In this document: positions 1-8,070 of the stretch, in pieces | How positions within the stretch are numbered: position 1 is the stretch's first letter | How the letters are laid out: every line of letters starts with the position of its first letter | Assembly: GCF_008632125.1 (NCBI RefSeq) | Contig: NZ_VWRN01000045.1 | Location: 1-64,000, forward strand | DNA from: Cupriavidus cauae | GTDB lineage: Bacteria > Pseudomonadota > Gammaproteobacteria > Burkholderiales > Burkholderiaceae | DNA: 64,000 nucleotides | Direction: 5' to 3' | The notes under the pieces: model-generated | Seen by the model: only the letters and a program-made list of their open reading frames with translations | Database searches by the model: none | What the model was told of the DNA's origin: nothing | Position numbers and translations under genes: made by a program

Positions 1-146
1 GGCGTGCGCGCGGCACGGCGACGGCGGGCGCGCCGCCGGTTGCCCGCGAACGAGGCCCGCAGCGGCGCAGCGCCTGCCAGGGCAATGCCGATCCCTTGCC
101 GTAAGCCGTAAGCCGTAAGCACGTCGGCAACAGCCCGGAGACCCAC
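1..146. other. Leading intergenic segment, no gene seen
   Basis: No convincing coding frame is visible. An 8-bp unit (CCGTAAGC) is repeated about three times around 99-122, shortly before the deaminase start. An upstream gene may end before the window. Confidence 0.5.
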
Positions 147-1454
147 ATGCTCGATCTGATCGTTCGCGACTGCAATCTGCCCGATGGCCGCACCGGCATC
201 GACATCGGTATTGCCGACGGCCGCATCGTTGCCGTCGAGCCGGCGCTGCCGGCGCAGGCGGCCGAGCAGATCGATGCGGCAGGCCAGCTCGTATCGCCGC
301 CGTTCGTCGACGCGCATTTCCATATGGACTCGACGCTGTCGTACGGGCTGCCGCGCGTGAACCAGTCCGGCACCTTGCTCGAAGGCATCGCACTGTGGGG
401 CGAACTGAAGCCACAGCTGACGCAGCAGGCGCTGGTCGAGCGTGCGCTCGCGTATTGCGACTGGGCGGTGGCACGCGGCCTGCTGGCTATCCGCTCGCAT
501 GTCGACGTCTGCGACCCGCGGTTGCTGGCGGTCGAGGCGCTGCTGCACGTGCGCGAGCAAGTCAGGCCCTATCTCGACCTGCAACTGGTGGCCTTTCCGC
601 AGGACGGCGTGCTGCGCAGCCCCGGTGCCCTCGACAACCTGAAGCGCGCGCTCGACATGGGCGTGCAGGTGGTCGGCGGCATTCCGCATTTCGAGCGGAC
701 CATGGCGGAAGGCGCGGCGTCCGTGCGGCTGCTGTGCGAGCTGGCCGCCGAGCGCGGACTGCCCGTCGACATGCATTGCGACGAGACCGATGACCCGATG
801 TCGCGCCACGTCGAGACGCTGGCCGCCGAAACGGTGCGGCTGGGCCTGCAGGGCAGGGTGGCCGGCTCGCATCTGACGTCGATGCATTCGATGGACAACT
901 ACTACGTGTCCAAGCTGCTGCCGCTGATGCGCGAGGCGGGCATGGCCGCGATCGCCAACCCGCTGATCAACATCACGCTGCAGGGCCGGCACGACAGCTA
1001 TCCGAAGCGGCGCGGCATGACGCGCGTGCCGGAGCTGCTGGCCGCCGGCGTGCCGGTGGCGTTCGGCCACGACTGCGTGATGGACCCCTGGTATGGGCTT
1101 GGCTCGGGCGACATGCTCGAGGTCGCCCATATGGGCCTGCATGTCGCGCAGATGACCGGGCAGCAGGGGATGCGCGCCTGCTTCGACGCGGTCACCGAGA
1201 CCCCGGCAAGAATCCTGGGTTTGACCGGCTACGGCATCGCGCCCGGTTGCCGCGCCGACCTGGTGCTGCTGCAGGCCGCCGATCCGGTCGAGGCGCTGCG
1301 CCTGCGCGCGACCCGGCTGCTGGTGCTGCGTGCGGGCAAGGTCATCGCCAGCACGCCGCCGGCCACGGCCGCGCTGCGCCTGCCCGGCAGGCCGGAGCGG
1401 GTCGACTTCCGAGTGGGCGGCACGGCCACGGAGCGGTCTGCGGCATCGAGGTAA
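147..1454 (+). CDS. codA: Cytosine deaminase-family amidohydrolase (CodA-like)
   Basis: Metal-dependent amidohydrolase expected to deaminate cytosine or a related pyrimidine in the cytoplasm. At 435 aa it is close to the E. coli CodA length and aligns along its whole length by eye. Metal-binding motifs are in order: HxH at H57/H59 (HFHMD), HCDETDD near residue 211 with the catalytic Glu, HLTSMH, and GHDC at H308-D309-C310 followed by DPWY. The position after the conserved Asp, which is Asp314 in E. coli CodA, is Cys310 here, so the substrate may be a cytosine analogue. No permease gene (codB) lies alongside on the right; the left flank is outside the window. The ATG at 147 is preceded by GGAGACCCAC, a usable ribosome site. 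Family is certain; exact substrate is not. Confidence 0.85.
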   Translation: MLDLIVRDCNLPDGRTGIDIGIADGRIVAVEPALPAQAAEQIDAAGQLVSPPFVDAHFHMDSTLSYGLPRVNQSGTLLEGIALWGELKPQLTQQALVERALAYCDWAVARGLLAIRSHVDVCDPRLLAVEALLHVREQVRPYLDLQLVAFPQDGVLRSPGALDNLKRALDMGVQVVGGIPHFERTMAEGAASVRLLCELAAERGLPVDMHCDETDDPMSRHVETLAAETVRLGLQGRVAGSHLTSMHSMDNYYVSKLLPLMREAGMAAIANPLINITLQGRHDSYPKRRGMTRVPELLAAGVPVAFGHDCVMDPWYGLGSGDMLEVAHMGLHVAQMTGQQGMRACFDAVTETPARILGLTGYGIAPGCRADLVLLQAADPVEALRLRATRLLVLRAGKVIASTPPATAALRLPGRPERVDFRVGGTATERSAASR

Positions 1455-1474
1455 ATATTTTTTGTGCGAGGGTG

Positions 1475-1503
1475 TTGACGACCCTCGATCGGATCTGCAT
1501 AAT
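1475..1503 (+). promoter_or_regulatory. Sigma70 promoter of tRNA-Leu
   Basis: TTGACG (1475-1480) and CATAAT (1498-1503) are separated by 17 bp. They lie about 55 bp before the tRNA, which is the expected place for its promoter. Confidence 0.8.
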
Positions 1504-1557
1504 TGCGGTCTTCGCATCGCAGCAAACGTGACGCAAGACACGGAAGCGGCGAACGAA

Positions 1558-1644
1558 GCCCAGGTGGCGGAATTGGTAGACGCACTAGGTTCAGGTCCTA
1601 GCGGTGGCAACACTGTGGAGGTTCGAGTCCTCTCCTGGGCACCA
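1558..1644 (+). tRNA. tRNA-Leu (CAG)
   Basis: Full class II cloverleaf. Acceptor stem GCCCAGG pairs with CCTGGGC (1634-1640). The anticodon stem CTAGG/CCTAG encloses loop TTCAGGT, giving anticodon CAG. There is a long variable arm and a GGTTCGAGTCC T-arm. Discriminator A1641 is followed by an encoded CCA (1642-1644). Confidence 0.97.
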
Positions 1645-1656
1645 AAATCCTGAAGA

Positions 1657-1693
1657 GAAGGCCGTTGCAAATCGCAACGGCCTTCTTTTTTTT
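1657..1693 (+). terminator. Rho-independent terminator of tRNA-Leu
   Basis: A 12-bp perfect stem (GAAGGCCGTTGC / GCAACGGCCTTC) with a 5-nt loop is followed by eight T residues. It lies 12 nt after the CCA end. Confidence 0.93.
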
Positions 1694-2021
1694 CGTCCGC
1701 GTTTCGTCCGCGTTTCGTCCGCATTCGTCCCGCGTCTTGCCGGCGCGACTACCGGGTGTGGTTCCCTCGTGCGCTTTCCTGCCACGTCACCGCCCGCGCT
1801 GTCACCATTCCCTCTGCAATGACCTGCCGTCTCGCTGCCGGGTCCCGCCAATCCCTGCGGATTCCCGCTGATTCCATATCGCGGCGCGCCGTTTCAGTGT
1901 TCGCGCGCGGCCGCTGCCGGAGCGCGCGCGGGACGGCCTTCATCGGGTTGACGCCCCTAACGGTTGCGTTGCCTTTGACCTATGCTCAGATCAAATCGGG
2001 CACGCTGACATCAGCCCGAAG
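1694..2021. other. Intergenic region with short repeats
   Basis: Three to four copies of an 11-bp unit (TTTCGTCCGCG and variants) follow the terminator T-run to about 1727. No gene with plausible codon use was found in the rest. The last 40 bases (TTTGACCTATGCTCAGATC) may carry a weak promoter for the next gene. Confidence 0.4.
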
Positions 2022-3089
2022 GTGGTCGCCATGGACATGGTCTTGTTGTCGAGAGAGAGGAAGACCGGCGTTGCCGCTGGCCGGGCTTGCGTGGGCACCA
2101 ACCATCGAAGGACCTGCCGCTGTCACCGATGGCGCTACGGCTCCTGTGTCGCCATCTTCCTGACCGCAATGGCCCAGGCCGAGAGCGGGCCACCCGGCAG
2201 CGATGCCGTACTCGGATGGCAGCCATTGGGCGAGGAAGAGGCCGCCGCGTTGTTGGCCGCGCTGGATCCGGCTTCGACATCGGCACGGTCCGATCCCTTC
2301 CGGCCCGTGCACTCGGCGGCGGACGCATCGGCGCCACCGCCATCCCTTCCTGAATCATCGACGCCGTCGGCCGCGCCAGTACTGTTGGCCTCGCTGCCGT
2401 CATCTTCGGCCTCCGCAGCGCCGCCATCTTCGGCCTCCGCAGCGCCGCCATCGTCGGCCTCCGCATCGCCGCCATCGTCGCCTTCAGCATTGCCGCCATC
2501 GTCGGCCGCCGCATCTCCGTCGTCTTCGACCCCACGATCCGCGCTGACACAAATGGCAGCGGAATCCGAGGCCGCGATTCGCGCGGCCCTCGCTGCCGAC
2601 GCACGCGATGGCGCGCGTCGGCCCGCATGGCTGCTGCACGCCGACGATGCCGCCTCCGCCAGCGGTTTCGTCGATACGCGCGTGCGCACGCTGTCGCTGG
2701 CGCTCGACGCGGTGTTGCCGCGCAGCGGGGTCACGATCCAGCCCCGCGTGCAGCTCGCCTATCAGCCGCGTGACGATGGCCTGCCCAACCCCGCGCTGGC
2801 GGCGATGCCGGCGGACGACCGGGCGACCGGCCTCGCGGTGCGGCTCTACGGCGCGCAGCCGACCCGCCTGGCCGGCGTCTATCCCTTCGTCGAGGCCGAC
2901 CTGTGGCAGGACAGCAGCCGCAAGACCATCAACATCAACGGCACCCGCATCGACACCGATCTGCTGCGCGGCCTGTTCTCGTTCAATATCGGCGCGCACG
3001 GCAGCACGCGCGGCGGCGTCAAGATCTGGGTCAAGATCAAGACCGGCCGCAATGCGGGCGGCATCATCGGGGCGCGCTATCGGTGGTGA
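2022..3089 (+). CDS. Shortened autotransporter beta-domain-like outer-membrane protein
   Basis: 355 aa from the longest frame; the true start is uncertain because the first 45 residues are Arg/Cys-rich and a weak hydrophobic run (CVAIFLTAMAQA) precedes a possible cleavage at about residue 52. Residues roughly 125-170 are an Ala/Ser/Pro low-complexity linker built from a 24-bp repeat. The last ~100 residues look like the end of a pertactin-type autotransporter barrel: YPFVEADLWQD, then NING.RIDTDLLRG, N.GAHGS, IWVKIKTG and a C-terminal aromatic strand IIGARYRW. The barrel portion is about 180-195 aa, shorter than the usual 12-strand domain of about 270, and there is no passenger domain. It may be a decayed gene or a minimal derivative. 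Its role is unknown. Confidence 0.55.
   Translation: MVAMDMVLLSRERKTGVAAGRACVGTNHRRTCRCHRWRYGSCVAIFLTAMAQAESGPPGSDAVLGWQPLGEEEAAALLAALDPASTSARSDPFRPVHSAADASAPPPSLPESSTPSAAPVLLASLPSSSASAAPPSSASAAPPSSASASPPSSPSALPPSSAAASPSSSTPRSALTQMAAESEAAIRAALAADARDGARRPAWLLHADDAASASGFVDTRVRTLSLALDAVLPRSGVTIQPRVQLAYQPRDDGLPNPALAAMPADDRATGLAVRLYGAQPTRLAGVYPFVEADLWQDSSRKTININGTRIDTDLLRGLFSFNIGAHGSTRGGVKIWVKIKTGRNAGGIIGARYRW
2399..2530 (+). repeat. 24-bp tandem repeat coding for Ser/Ala/Pro linker
   Basis: About five imperfect copies of a 24-bp unit (CCATCTTCGGCCTCCGCAGC and variants) encode SSASAAPP-like blocks inside the autotransporter-like gene. Copies diverge mainly at third positions and at Ala/Ser exchanges. 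Confidence 0.85.
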
Positions 3090-3109
3090 CGATCGGTGCC
3101 GCCTCCCGG

Positions 3110-3355
3110 TGACGACTGCGGGTCGTGACTACCGGCGGCGACTGCCGATGGTGGCTGCCGGCAGGGGCTGCTGGTGGTCGCTGCGGGTGGTGACTGCCGG
3201 CAGTGGCCGCTGGTGGTGACTCTGGTAGTGATTGCTGGTAGTGACTGCTGGTGGTGGCTGCTGGTGGCTGCTGGTGGCTGCTGGTGGTGGCTGGTGGTGG
3301 CTGGTGGTGGCTGGTGGTGGCTGGTGGTGGCTGCTGGTGGCTGCTGGTGGTGACA
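3110..3355. repeat. GGTGGCT-rich tandem repeat block
   Basis: The stretch between the autotransporter-like gene and tRNA-Arg is strongly G/T-skewed. From 3247 to 3351 it is nearly pure 9-10 bp units such as CTGCTGGTGG and CTGGTGGTGG. Open frames through it give only Trp/Val/Gly or Pro/Ser/His low-complexity strings, so I do not call a gene. Confidence 0.85.
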
Positions 3356-3386
3356 GCGAGCCCAAGCATCGGCCCGCAAAAAATGC

Positions 3387-3414
3387 TTGCGTTCCCACGC
3401 CACTGCGATACAAT
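3387..3414 (+). promoter_or_regulatory. Sigma70 promoter of tRNA-Arg
   Basis: TTGCGT (3387-3392), a 16-bp spacer and TACAAT (3409-3414) end 13 bp before the tRNA gene. Confidence 0.75.
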
Positions 3415-3427
3415 TGCGCCCTCGCGT

Positions 3428-3504
3428 GCGGCTGTAGCTCAGTTGGATAGAGTACTTGGCTACGAACCAAGGGGTCGTGGGTTCGAATCCTGCCAGCCGC
3501 GCCA
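3428..3504 (+). tRNA. tRNA-Arg (ACG)
   Basis: Acceptor stem GCGGCTG pairs with CAGCCGC (3494-3500). The D-arm is GCTCAGTTGGATAGAGT, anticodon stem CTTGG/CCAAG holds loop CTACGAA (anticodon ACG), and the T-arm is GGGTTCGAATCC. Discriminator G3501 is followed by an encoded CCA. Confidence 0.97.
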
Positions 3505-3512
3505 CCTATACG

Positions 3513-3545
3513 AAGGGCTTCCATCACTGGAAGCCCTTTTTCTTT
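3513..3545 (+). terminator. Rho-independent terminator of tRNA-Arg
   Basis: An 11-bp perfect stem (AAGGGCTTCCA / TGGAAGCCCTT) with a TCAC loop runs into a T-rich tail, directly after the CCA end. Confidence 0.92.
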
Positions 3546-3836
3546 GCCTCCGCGCTTTGCGCTCGGTCTTGGCGCTCCCTCTTTGCGCCCGACTTTGCAG
3601 CCGGTCCTTGCCTCGCGTTTTGCGCTGATGGAGCATGCATCGCCGCGCCATCGCCGCCGATTCCCGCGCACTCCCATGCGACGGCCTCCTCAGGTGACAG
3701 CCGTTACAGCGCGGCTCGACACGGTGCTGCCGGCATTCCCTACACTGCCGCCATACCGATTGATGCGATGCCATTCTGCCGGCAACCCGAATTCCGCAGC
3801 GCGCAGCCGGCATCGCGCATCCCGCCCCGCATAGCC

Positions 3837-5021
3837 ATGAAACCATCGACGCCTCTGTTCTCACTGCTTGCCTTCCCGCTCGTCTGCCTGCTTGCCGTGC
3901 CTGGCGCCACGACCAACGCCTACGCCGCCGATGACGACGATGCGTTCAGGATGGCAGCGATCGTCGACGCCGCCGTCAAGCCGGTGATCGAGCAGCATCG
4001 GCTTCCGGGCATGGCGGTTGGCGTGACCGTCGACGGCAAACGCTATTTCTTCAACTATGGGCAGACCGCGAGGCAGGGCGGCCGGCCGGTGACGAAGGAA
4101 ACCCTGTTCGAGATCGGCTCGGTCAGCAAGACCTTTGCCGCCACGCTGGCGGCCTACGCCGAGGCGAGCGGCAAGCTGTCGCTGCAGGATCCGGTCAGCC
4201 GTCATCTGCCCGCACTGCGAGGTGGCATCTTCGACAAGGTCACGCTGCTCCATCTCGGGACGCATACCTCGGGCTTGCCGCTCGCGGTGCCGGAGCGGAT
4301 CGACAGCGAGAGCGGCATGGTCGAATACCTGTCGGCATGGCGCCCGACGTATCCGGTCGGCACGCATCGCGTTTACTCGAACAATGGCATCGGCCTGCTC
4401 GGCGCGATTGCGGCGAACCGTCTCGGCGGGCCGTACAGCGAGCTGATCCGCACGATCGTGTTCGAGCCGCTCGGCATGAAGCACAGCCACTTCAGGGTGC
4501 CCGCCGACAGGCAGGCTGACTATGCGCAGGGCTATACCGCAACGGATGCGCCGATCCGGATGAAGGAAGGGTATCTGTGGGAGCCGGCCTATGGCATCCG
4601 CTCATCGTCCGGCGATCTGCTGGCCTTTATCGAAGCCAATATGCCGGGGGCCCGCATCGACGATACGCTGCGCCAGGCGATCGCGCGCACCCATGTGCCG
4701 CGCTTTCGCGCGGGGCCCATCACGCAGGACCTGATATGGGAACAGTATCGCTATCCCGCGACCTTGCAGCAGCTGCTGGCCGGCAATGCGGCGATCCTGC
4801 GCGCCGAGGCCGCGAACCCAATCGACGTCGCGGCGCAATCGCGGCAGCCGGCGTATCTGCACAAGACCGGCTCGACCAACGGCTACTCGGCCTATGTCGC
4901 GTTCGTGCCGGACAAGCGGATCGGCATCGTGCTGTTGGCCAACAAGGCGTATCCGGTCGATCAGCGGGTGACGATCGGTTACGAGATCCTGTCGCGTGTG
5001 GCCGAGCGAACGAAGCCATAG
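3837..5021 (+). CDS. ampC: Class C (AmpC-type) serine beta-lactamase
   Basis: Periplasmic beta-lactam hydrolase of 394 aa, normal for AmpC. The start at ATG 3837 gives a signal peptide (MKPSTPLFSLLAFPLVCLLAVPGATTNAYA, about 30 aa, AYA cleavage). The three class C motifs are present: S95-V-S-K98 with the catalytic serine, Y180-S-N182, and K343-T-G345. The LLHLGTHTSGLPL and YVAFVPDKRIGIVLLANKAYP segments match AmpC. A divergent ampR-type LysR regulator, the usual inducible partner, is absent; upstream is a tRNA gene and downstream a two-component system on the other strand. Expression may be constitutive or controlled elsewhere. A penicillin-binding or esterase role is less likely given the good motif match. 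Confidence 0.9.
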   Translation: MKPSTPLFSLLAFPLVCLLAVPGATTNAYAADDDDAFRMAAIVDAAVKPVIEQHRLPGMAVGVTVDGKRYFFNYGQTARQGGRPVTKETLFEIGSVSKTFAATLAAYAEASGKLSLQDPVSRHLPALRGGIFDKVTLLHLGTHTSGLPLAVPERIDSESGMVEYLSAWRPTYPVGTHRVYSNNGIGLLGAIAANRLGGPYSELIRTIVFEPLGMKHSHFRVPADRQADYAQGYTATDAPIRMKEGYLWEPAYGIRSSSGDLLAFIEANMPGARIDDTLRQAIARTHVPRFRAGPITQDLIWEQYRYPATLQQLLAGNAAILRAEAANPIDVAAQSRQPAYLHKTGSTNGYSAYVAFVPDKRIGIVLLANKAYPVDQRVTIGYEILSRVAERTKP

Positions 5022-5039
5022 CCCAGCGGCGATATCCGT

Positions 5040-5150
5040 GCAGCGATAACCCGGCAGCGAAAGCTCAGCGGCGAAAACTCAGCGGCGATAACTAAGCGGC
5101 GATAACTCAGCGGCGATAACTCAGCGGGGATAACTCTGTGGCGATATCCG
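5040..5150. repeat. 14-bp tandem repeat after the beta-lactamase stop
   Basis: About six copies of CTCAGCGGCGATAA and variants run from about 5063 to 5147, with more diverged copies before. The array lies between the convergent ampC and histidine-kinase genes. No hairpin terminator is visible there. Confidence 0.85.
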
Positions 5151-5185
5151 TGCCGCGCTAACCCCGCGGCGGCACGCCAGCACCG

Positions 5186-6565
5186 TCACCGGTGCGCCAG
5201 CGGAAACCGCACGCGCGCGATGACACCGGACGGCGCGTCGCCCCGGTTGTCGATGCTGGCATCGCCGCCGTATCGCTCGGCGATCGCCTTGACGATCGCC
5301 AGCCCAAGACCGCTGCCCTCCGTGCCGTGGACGTCGGCGCGAAAGAAGCGGTCGAACACGCGCGGCAACGCCTCGGGCGCGACCCCGTTGCCGGTGTCGC
5401 GCACTTCGATGCAGCCCAGCCCTTGCTCGCGATAGGCGCGCAGGTCGACGGTGCCGCCGTCGGGCGTGTACTTGAGGGCGTTGTCGACCAGGTTGCTCAG
5501 TGCCGTGCGCACATCGGCGAGGTTGGCGCGCACCTGCAGGTCCTCCAGTTGCTCGACGCCGAGGTCGATGCCGTGTGCGGCCGCGCGGGGCAGGTGCATC
5601 TCGATGACGTCGGGCACCACATCGCGAATGGCCACCGGCTGCGACGAGGCGCGCTCGAGCGGGGCGTCCGCCCGTGCCAGCCGCAGCAGCTGGGAGACCA
5701 TGCGCGTGCTGCGTGCGATCACCTGCTGCAGCGCGTTGTACTCGCGCAGGCTGTCCGGGTCCGACAGCGTACGGCCGAGGTTGTCGGCCTGGATCTGCAG
5801 CGAAGTCAGCGGACTGCGCAGCTCGTGTGCGGCATCGGCGATGAACTTCTTTTCGACGCGCAGCGACTGCGACAGCCGCGTGATCATCAGATTGATCGAC
5901 TGGACCAGCGGCAGCAGCTCGCGCGGCACCTTGTCGGTCGGCAGCGCCTCCAGGCGGCCGATGTCGAGCCGCGCCGCACGCTCGCCCAGCGCGCCGACCC
6001 GCCGCAGGGCGCGCCTGACCGTCACGAAGATCGCCAGCCACGCCAGCGGCATCATCACCAGCGCCGGCGTCGCGCTGGCGATCGCCGCGTCTTTCGCAAT
6101 GCGCTTGCGCGAGGCTTCGCGCTGCGCAACGTTGATGGTCCAGTTCGGCCCGTGCTCCGAGTACACCCGCCACCGTTCCTGGTCGACCGTCTGCGTCGAG
6201 AGTCCCGGCGGGGCCTCGCGGCCGATGGCGATCCGGTCGCTGTCCGGATGAAGGGTCCGCTTCGGCGCGCCGAGCCAGATCTGGATCACGATGCCATCGG
6301 ATGCGTCGCGATACAGGTACAGCGGGTCGATCGCCCGCGTCATGTCGTCGCTGACGCGCGCCGCGACTTCCTGCAGGCGGCGGTCGAGCAGTTCATGGAT
6401 CTCGGAGGTGGCCAGCACGTACGTCCACGTCGTATGCAGCAGGGCGAAGACCGCGATCACCGCGCTGAGCGCCAGGCTCAGCATCAGGCTCAGCGAACGG
6501 TTGCGCGATGGCGCGGCGTGCGGCGCCGGGGGCGAGTTGCGGTGCAGGGCGGTGTGGGCGGGCAT
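5186..6565 (-). CDS. Two-component sensor histidine kinase (QseC/TctE-like)
   Basis: 459-aa membrane kinase. An N-terminal transmembrane helix (SLMLSLALSAVIAVFALLHTTWTYVLA) is followed by a periplasmic sensor of about 130 aa and a second helix (ALVMMPLAWLAIFVTVR). A HAMP-like linker, the dimerisation H-box (IADAAHELRSPLTSLQ) and the ATPase domain follow. N-box (LSNLVDNALKYTPDG), G1 (VRDTGNGV) and G2 (GSGLGLAIVKAI) are all intact, so it should autophosphorylate. It lies 41 bp downstream of its probable partner response regulator on the same strand, forming an operon. The signal sensed cannot be read from sequence. Confidence 0.9.
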   Translation of the reverse strand: MPAHTALHRNSPPAPHAAPSRNRSLSLMLSLALSAVIAVFALLHTTWTYVLATSEIHELLDRRLQEVAARVSDDMTRAIDPLYLYRDASDGIVIQIWLGAPKRTLHPDSDRIAIGREAPPGLSTQTVDQERWRVYSEHGPNWTINVAQREASRKRIAKDAAIASATPALVMMPLAWLAIFVTVRRALRRVGALGERAARLDIGRLEALPTDKVPRELLPLVQSINLMITRLSQSLRVEKKFIADAAHELRSPLTSLQIQADNLGRTLSDPDSLREYNALQQVIARSTRMVSQLLRLARADAPLERASSQPVAIRDVVPDVIEMHLPRAAAHGIDLGVEQLEDLQVRANLADVRTALSNLVDNALKYTPDGGTVDLRAYREQGLGCIEVRDTGNGVAPEALPRVFDRFFRADVHGTEGSGLGLAIVKAIAERYGGDASIDNRGDAPSGVIARVRFPLAHR

Positions 6566-6606
6566 GGTATCTGGCCAGGTACGCGCCGGACTGCCGGCCG
6601 CGGGAT

Positions 6607-7461
6607 TCAGCTTGGTGGATCGTTCGGCGGGTCGTTCGATGGGCCGTTCGGCAGGTCGTTGGGCAGGTCGTTCGGTGCGTCGCTCGCGGGATCGCGCTTG
6701 GGATCACTCTCGGGATCGATCTCGGGACCGCTGCCGGTGCCGTGATCCCGCGTGCCGGATTGCGGCGCGGCCGGTCCCGCATCCCGCTTGACCTTGTCGC
6801 CGCCCAGCAGAACGGTCCAGCCGAGTCCACGCACGTTGCGAATGGCCGATGCGCCGAATTTCTTGCGCACCGAGTAGATCAGCACGTCGACCGCATTGCT
6901 TTCGACTTCCTGGCCCCAGCCATAAATCTTTTGCTCGAGCTGACTGCGCGACAGGATCGTGCCCGGCCGTTCGAGCAGCGCCAGCATCAACGCGAACTCG
7001 CGTGCCGACAGCGTTTCCGTATGGCCGTCCACCGTCAGGGTGCGCGTATCGAGATTGAGCCGGATGGTGTCGTCGCCGAGGCTGGAGGTCGCGTAGCCGG
7101 CCTTGCGCCGGAGCACGGCGCGCATGCGCGCCAGCAGCTCGGGAACCTCGAAGGGCTTCAGAACGAAATCGTCGGCGCCGGCGTCGAGCCCCTGCACGCG
7201 CGTGTCCAGGTCGTCATGGGCTGTCAGGATCAGCAGCGGAGTCTGATTTCCCTGCGCCCGCAGCCGCTGCAGCAGATCGAGACCACCCATGCGCGGCAGG
7301 CCGAGGTCGAGCAGGATGATGGCGTAGGAGCCTTGCTCGATCGCGTGCTGGCCCGCGACGCCGTCGCGCACCCAGTCGACGCTGCACTGCATGTTTTCCT
7401 TCAGCGCGCGCATCAGGCTGGTGCCGATCTGCAGGTCGTCCTCGATCAGGAGAATGCGCAT
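6607..7461 (-). CDS. OmpR-family response regulator with repeat tail
   Basis: 284 aa from the ATG at 7461, where the family consensus MRILLIEDD begins; AGGAG-type ribosome site is weak. The receiver domain (residues 1-120) has the acidic pocket ED, phospho-acceptor in ILLDLGLPRMGG, and KPF. The winged-helix DNA-binding domain (about 130-222) ends at VRGLGWTV. After that comes an unusual tail of about 60 residues, rich in Asp/Pro/Asn/Ser and built of short units (PNDLPNDLPNGPSNDPPNDPPS-like) encoded by a GC-rich repeat. Family members normally stop at the winged helix. It is co-transcribed with the downstream kinase. Confidence 0.9.
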   Translation of the reverse strand: MRILLIEDDLQIGTSLMRALKENMQCSVDWVRDGVAGQHAIEQGSYAIILLDLGLPRMGGLDLLQRLRAQGNQTPLLILTAHDDLDTRVQGLDAGADDFVLKPFEVPELLARMRAVLRRKAGYATSSLGDDTIRLNLDTRTLTVDGHTETLSAREFALMLALLERPGTILSRSQLEQKIYGWGQEVESNAVDVLIYSVRKKFGASAIRNVRGLGWTVLLGGDKVKRDAGPAAPQSGTRDHGTGSGPEIDPESDPKRDPASDAPNDLPNDLPNGPSNDPPNDPPS

Positions 7462-7794
7462 GATTTCCGCTCGATACGCGATGTAAAAGATAAGCAGGAG
7501 CGACATCGACACGGTGCCGCTCCGCGGTGCATGGGCAACGTCGGCGAAACGTCGGCGGCGCAACGTCGCGCGCTGCGGCTTCACTTATACCGCCGGGGAA
7601 TCGGCGAGGGAAGTGGCGCTTGTCCCCATCGGGGTGCCGCCGATGCTGTCGGCCGTGGCGTGGCCGAATCTCGGCGTGCGATCGCGCTGTCGAAGATCAA
7701 AAATACGGCGTGATTTTCTGATGTGCCCACAGCGATGGAGGGTGACACTTCGCGCCGGTCGGACTCGTTCCCGGCCTCCCCGCCTCTGCTTTGT

Positions 7795-7820
7795 CCGCCT
7801 GCCACAGGCGGATTTTTTTT
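7795..7820 (+). terminator. Orphan rho-independent terminator-like hairpin
   Basis: CCGCCTG-CCA-CAGGCGG is followed by A and eight T residues. No coding gene on + lies upstream between 7462 and here, so it may end a small RNA or act as a leader element. It lies within the 747-bp gap between the response regulator and the AraC gene. Confidence 0.7.
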
Positions 7821-7970
7821 GCCGGCATCGTATCCAGCATCTTTCCAACATCAAGTCGAAACGCAAAGCGCGTGATCGCATATTGGCGCTGTCCGCACCC
7901 GCGATCGCAAGGTCTTCGACCGTGCGTTCGCGCACGCAAACCGCCGTACGCGTCTCACATTTCGGGTTGC

Positions 7971-8007
7971 GAGAAAGAAGTTATAAGAAATCGATCAAGA
8001 CTTTCTC
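7971..8007. promoter_or_regulatory. Inverted repeat in AT-richer upstream region of the T3SS
   Basis: GAGAAAG (7971-7977) and CTTTCTC (8001-8007) form 7-bp inverted arms around a 23-bp AT-rich spacer containing TTATAAGAAATCGATCAAG. The region is clearly less GC-rich than its surroundings, as expected of a promoter or nucleoid-protein target. Confidence 0.4.
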
Positions 8008-8070
8008 TAAACGATTCGAGTAGACCCTCAAATTCTCAAAGTTCATTCGATAAATGGTTTGATATCGATG

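Noticed and set aside
3247..3351. Repeat block considered as CRISPR or minisatellite gene
   Set aside because: Units are contiguous without unique spacers, and translations are low-complexity only.
5192..6745. 517-codon open frame on + over the histidine kinase
   Set aside because: Antisense shadow of the kinase gene; no ribosome site or recognisable motif.
7514..8023. 169-codon + strand frame in the gap before the AraC gene
   Set aside because: Codon use is unlike real genes here, it spans the terminator-like hairpin and AT-rich promoter region, and no motif is visible.
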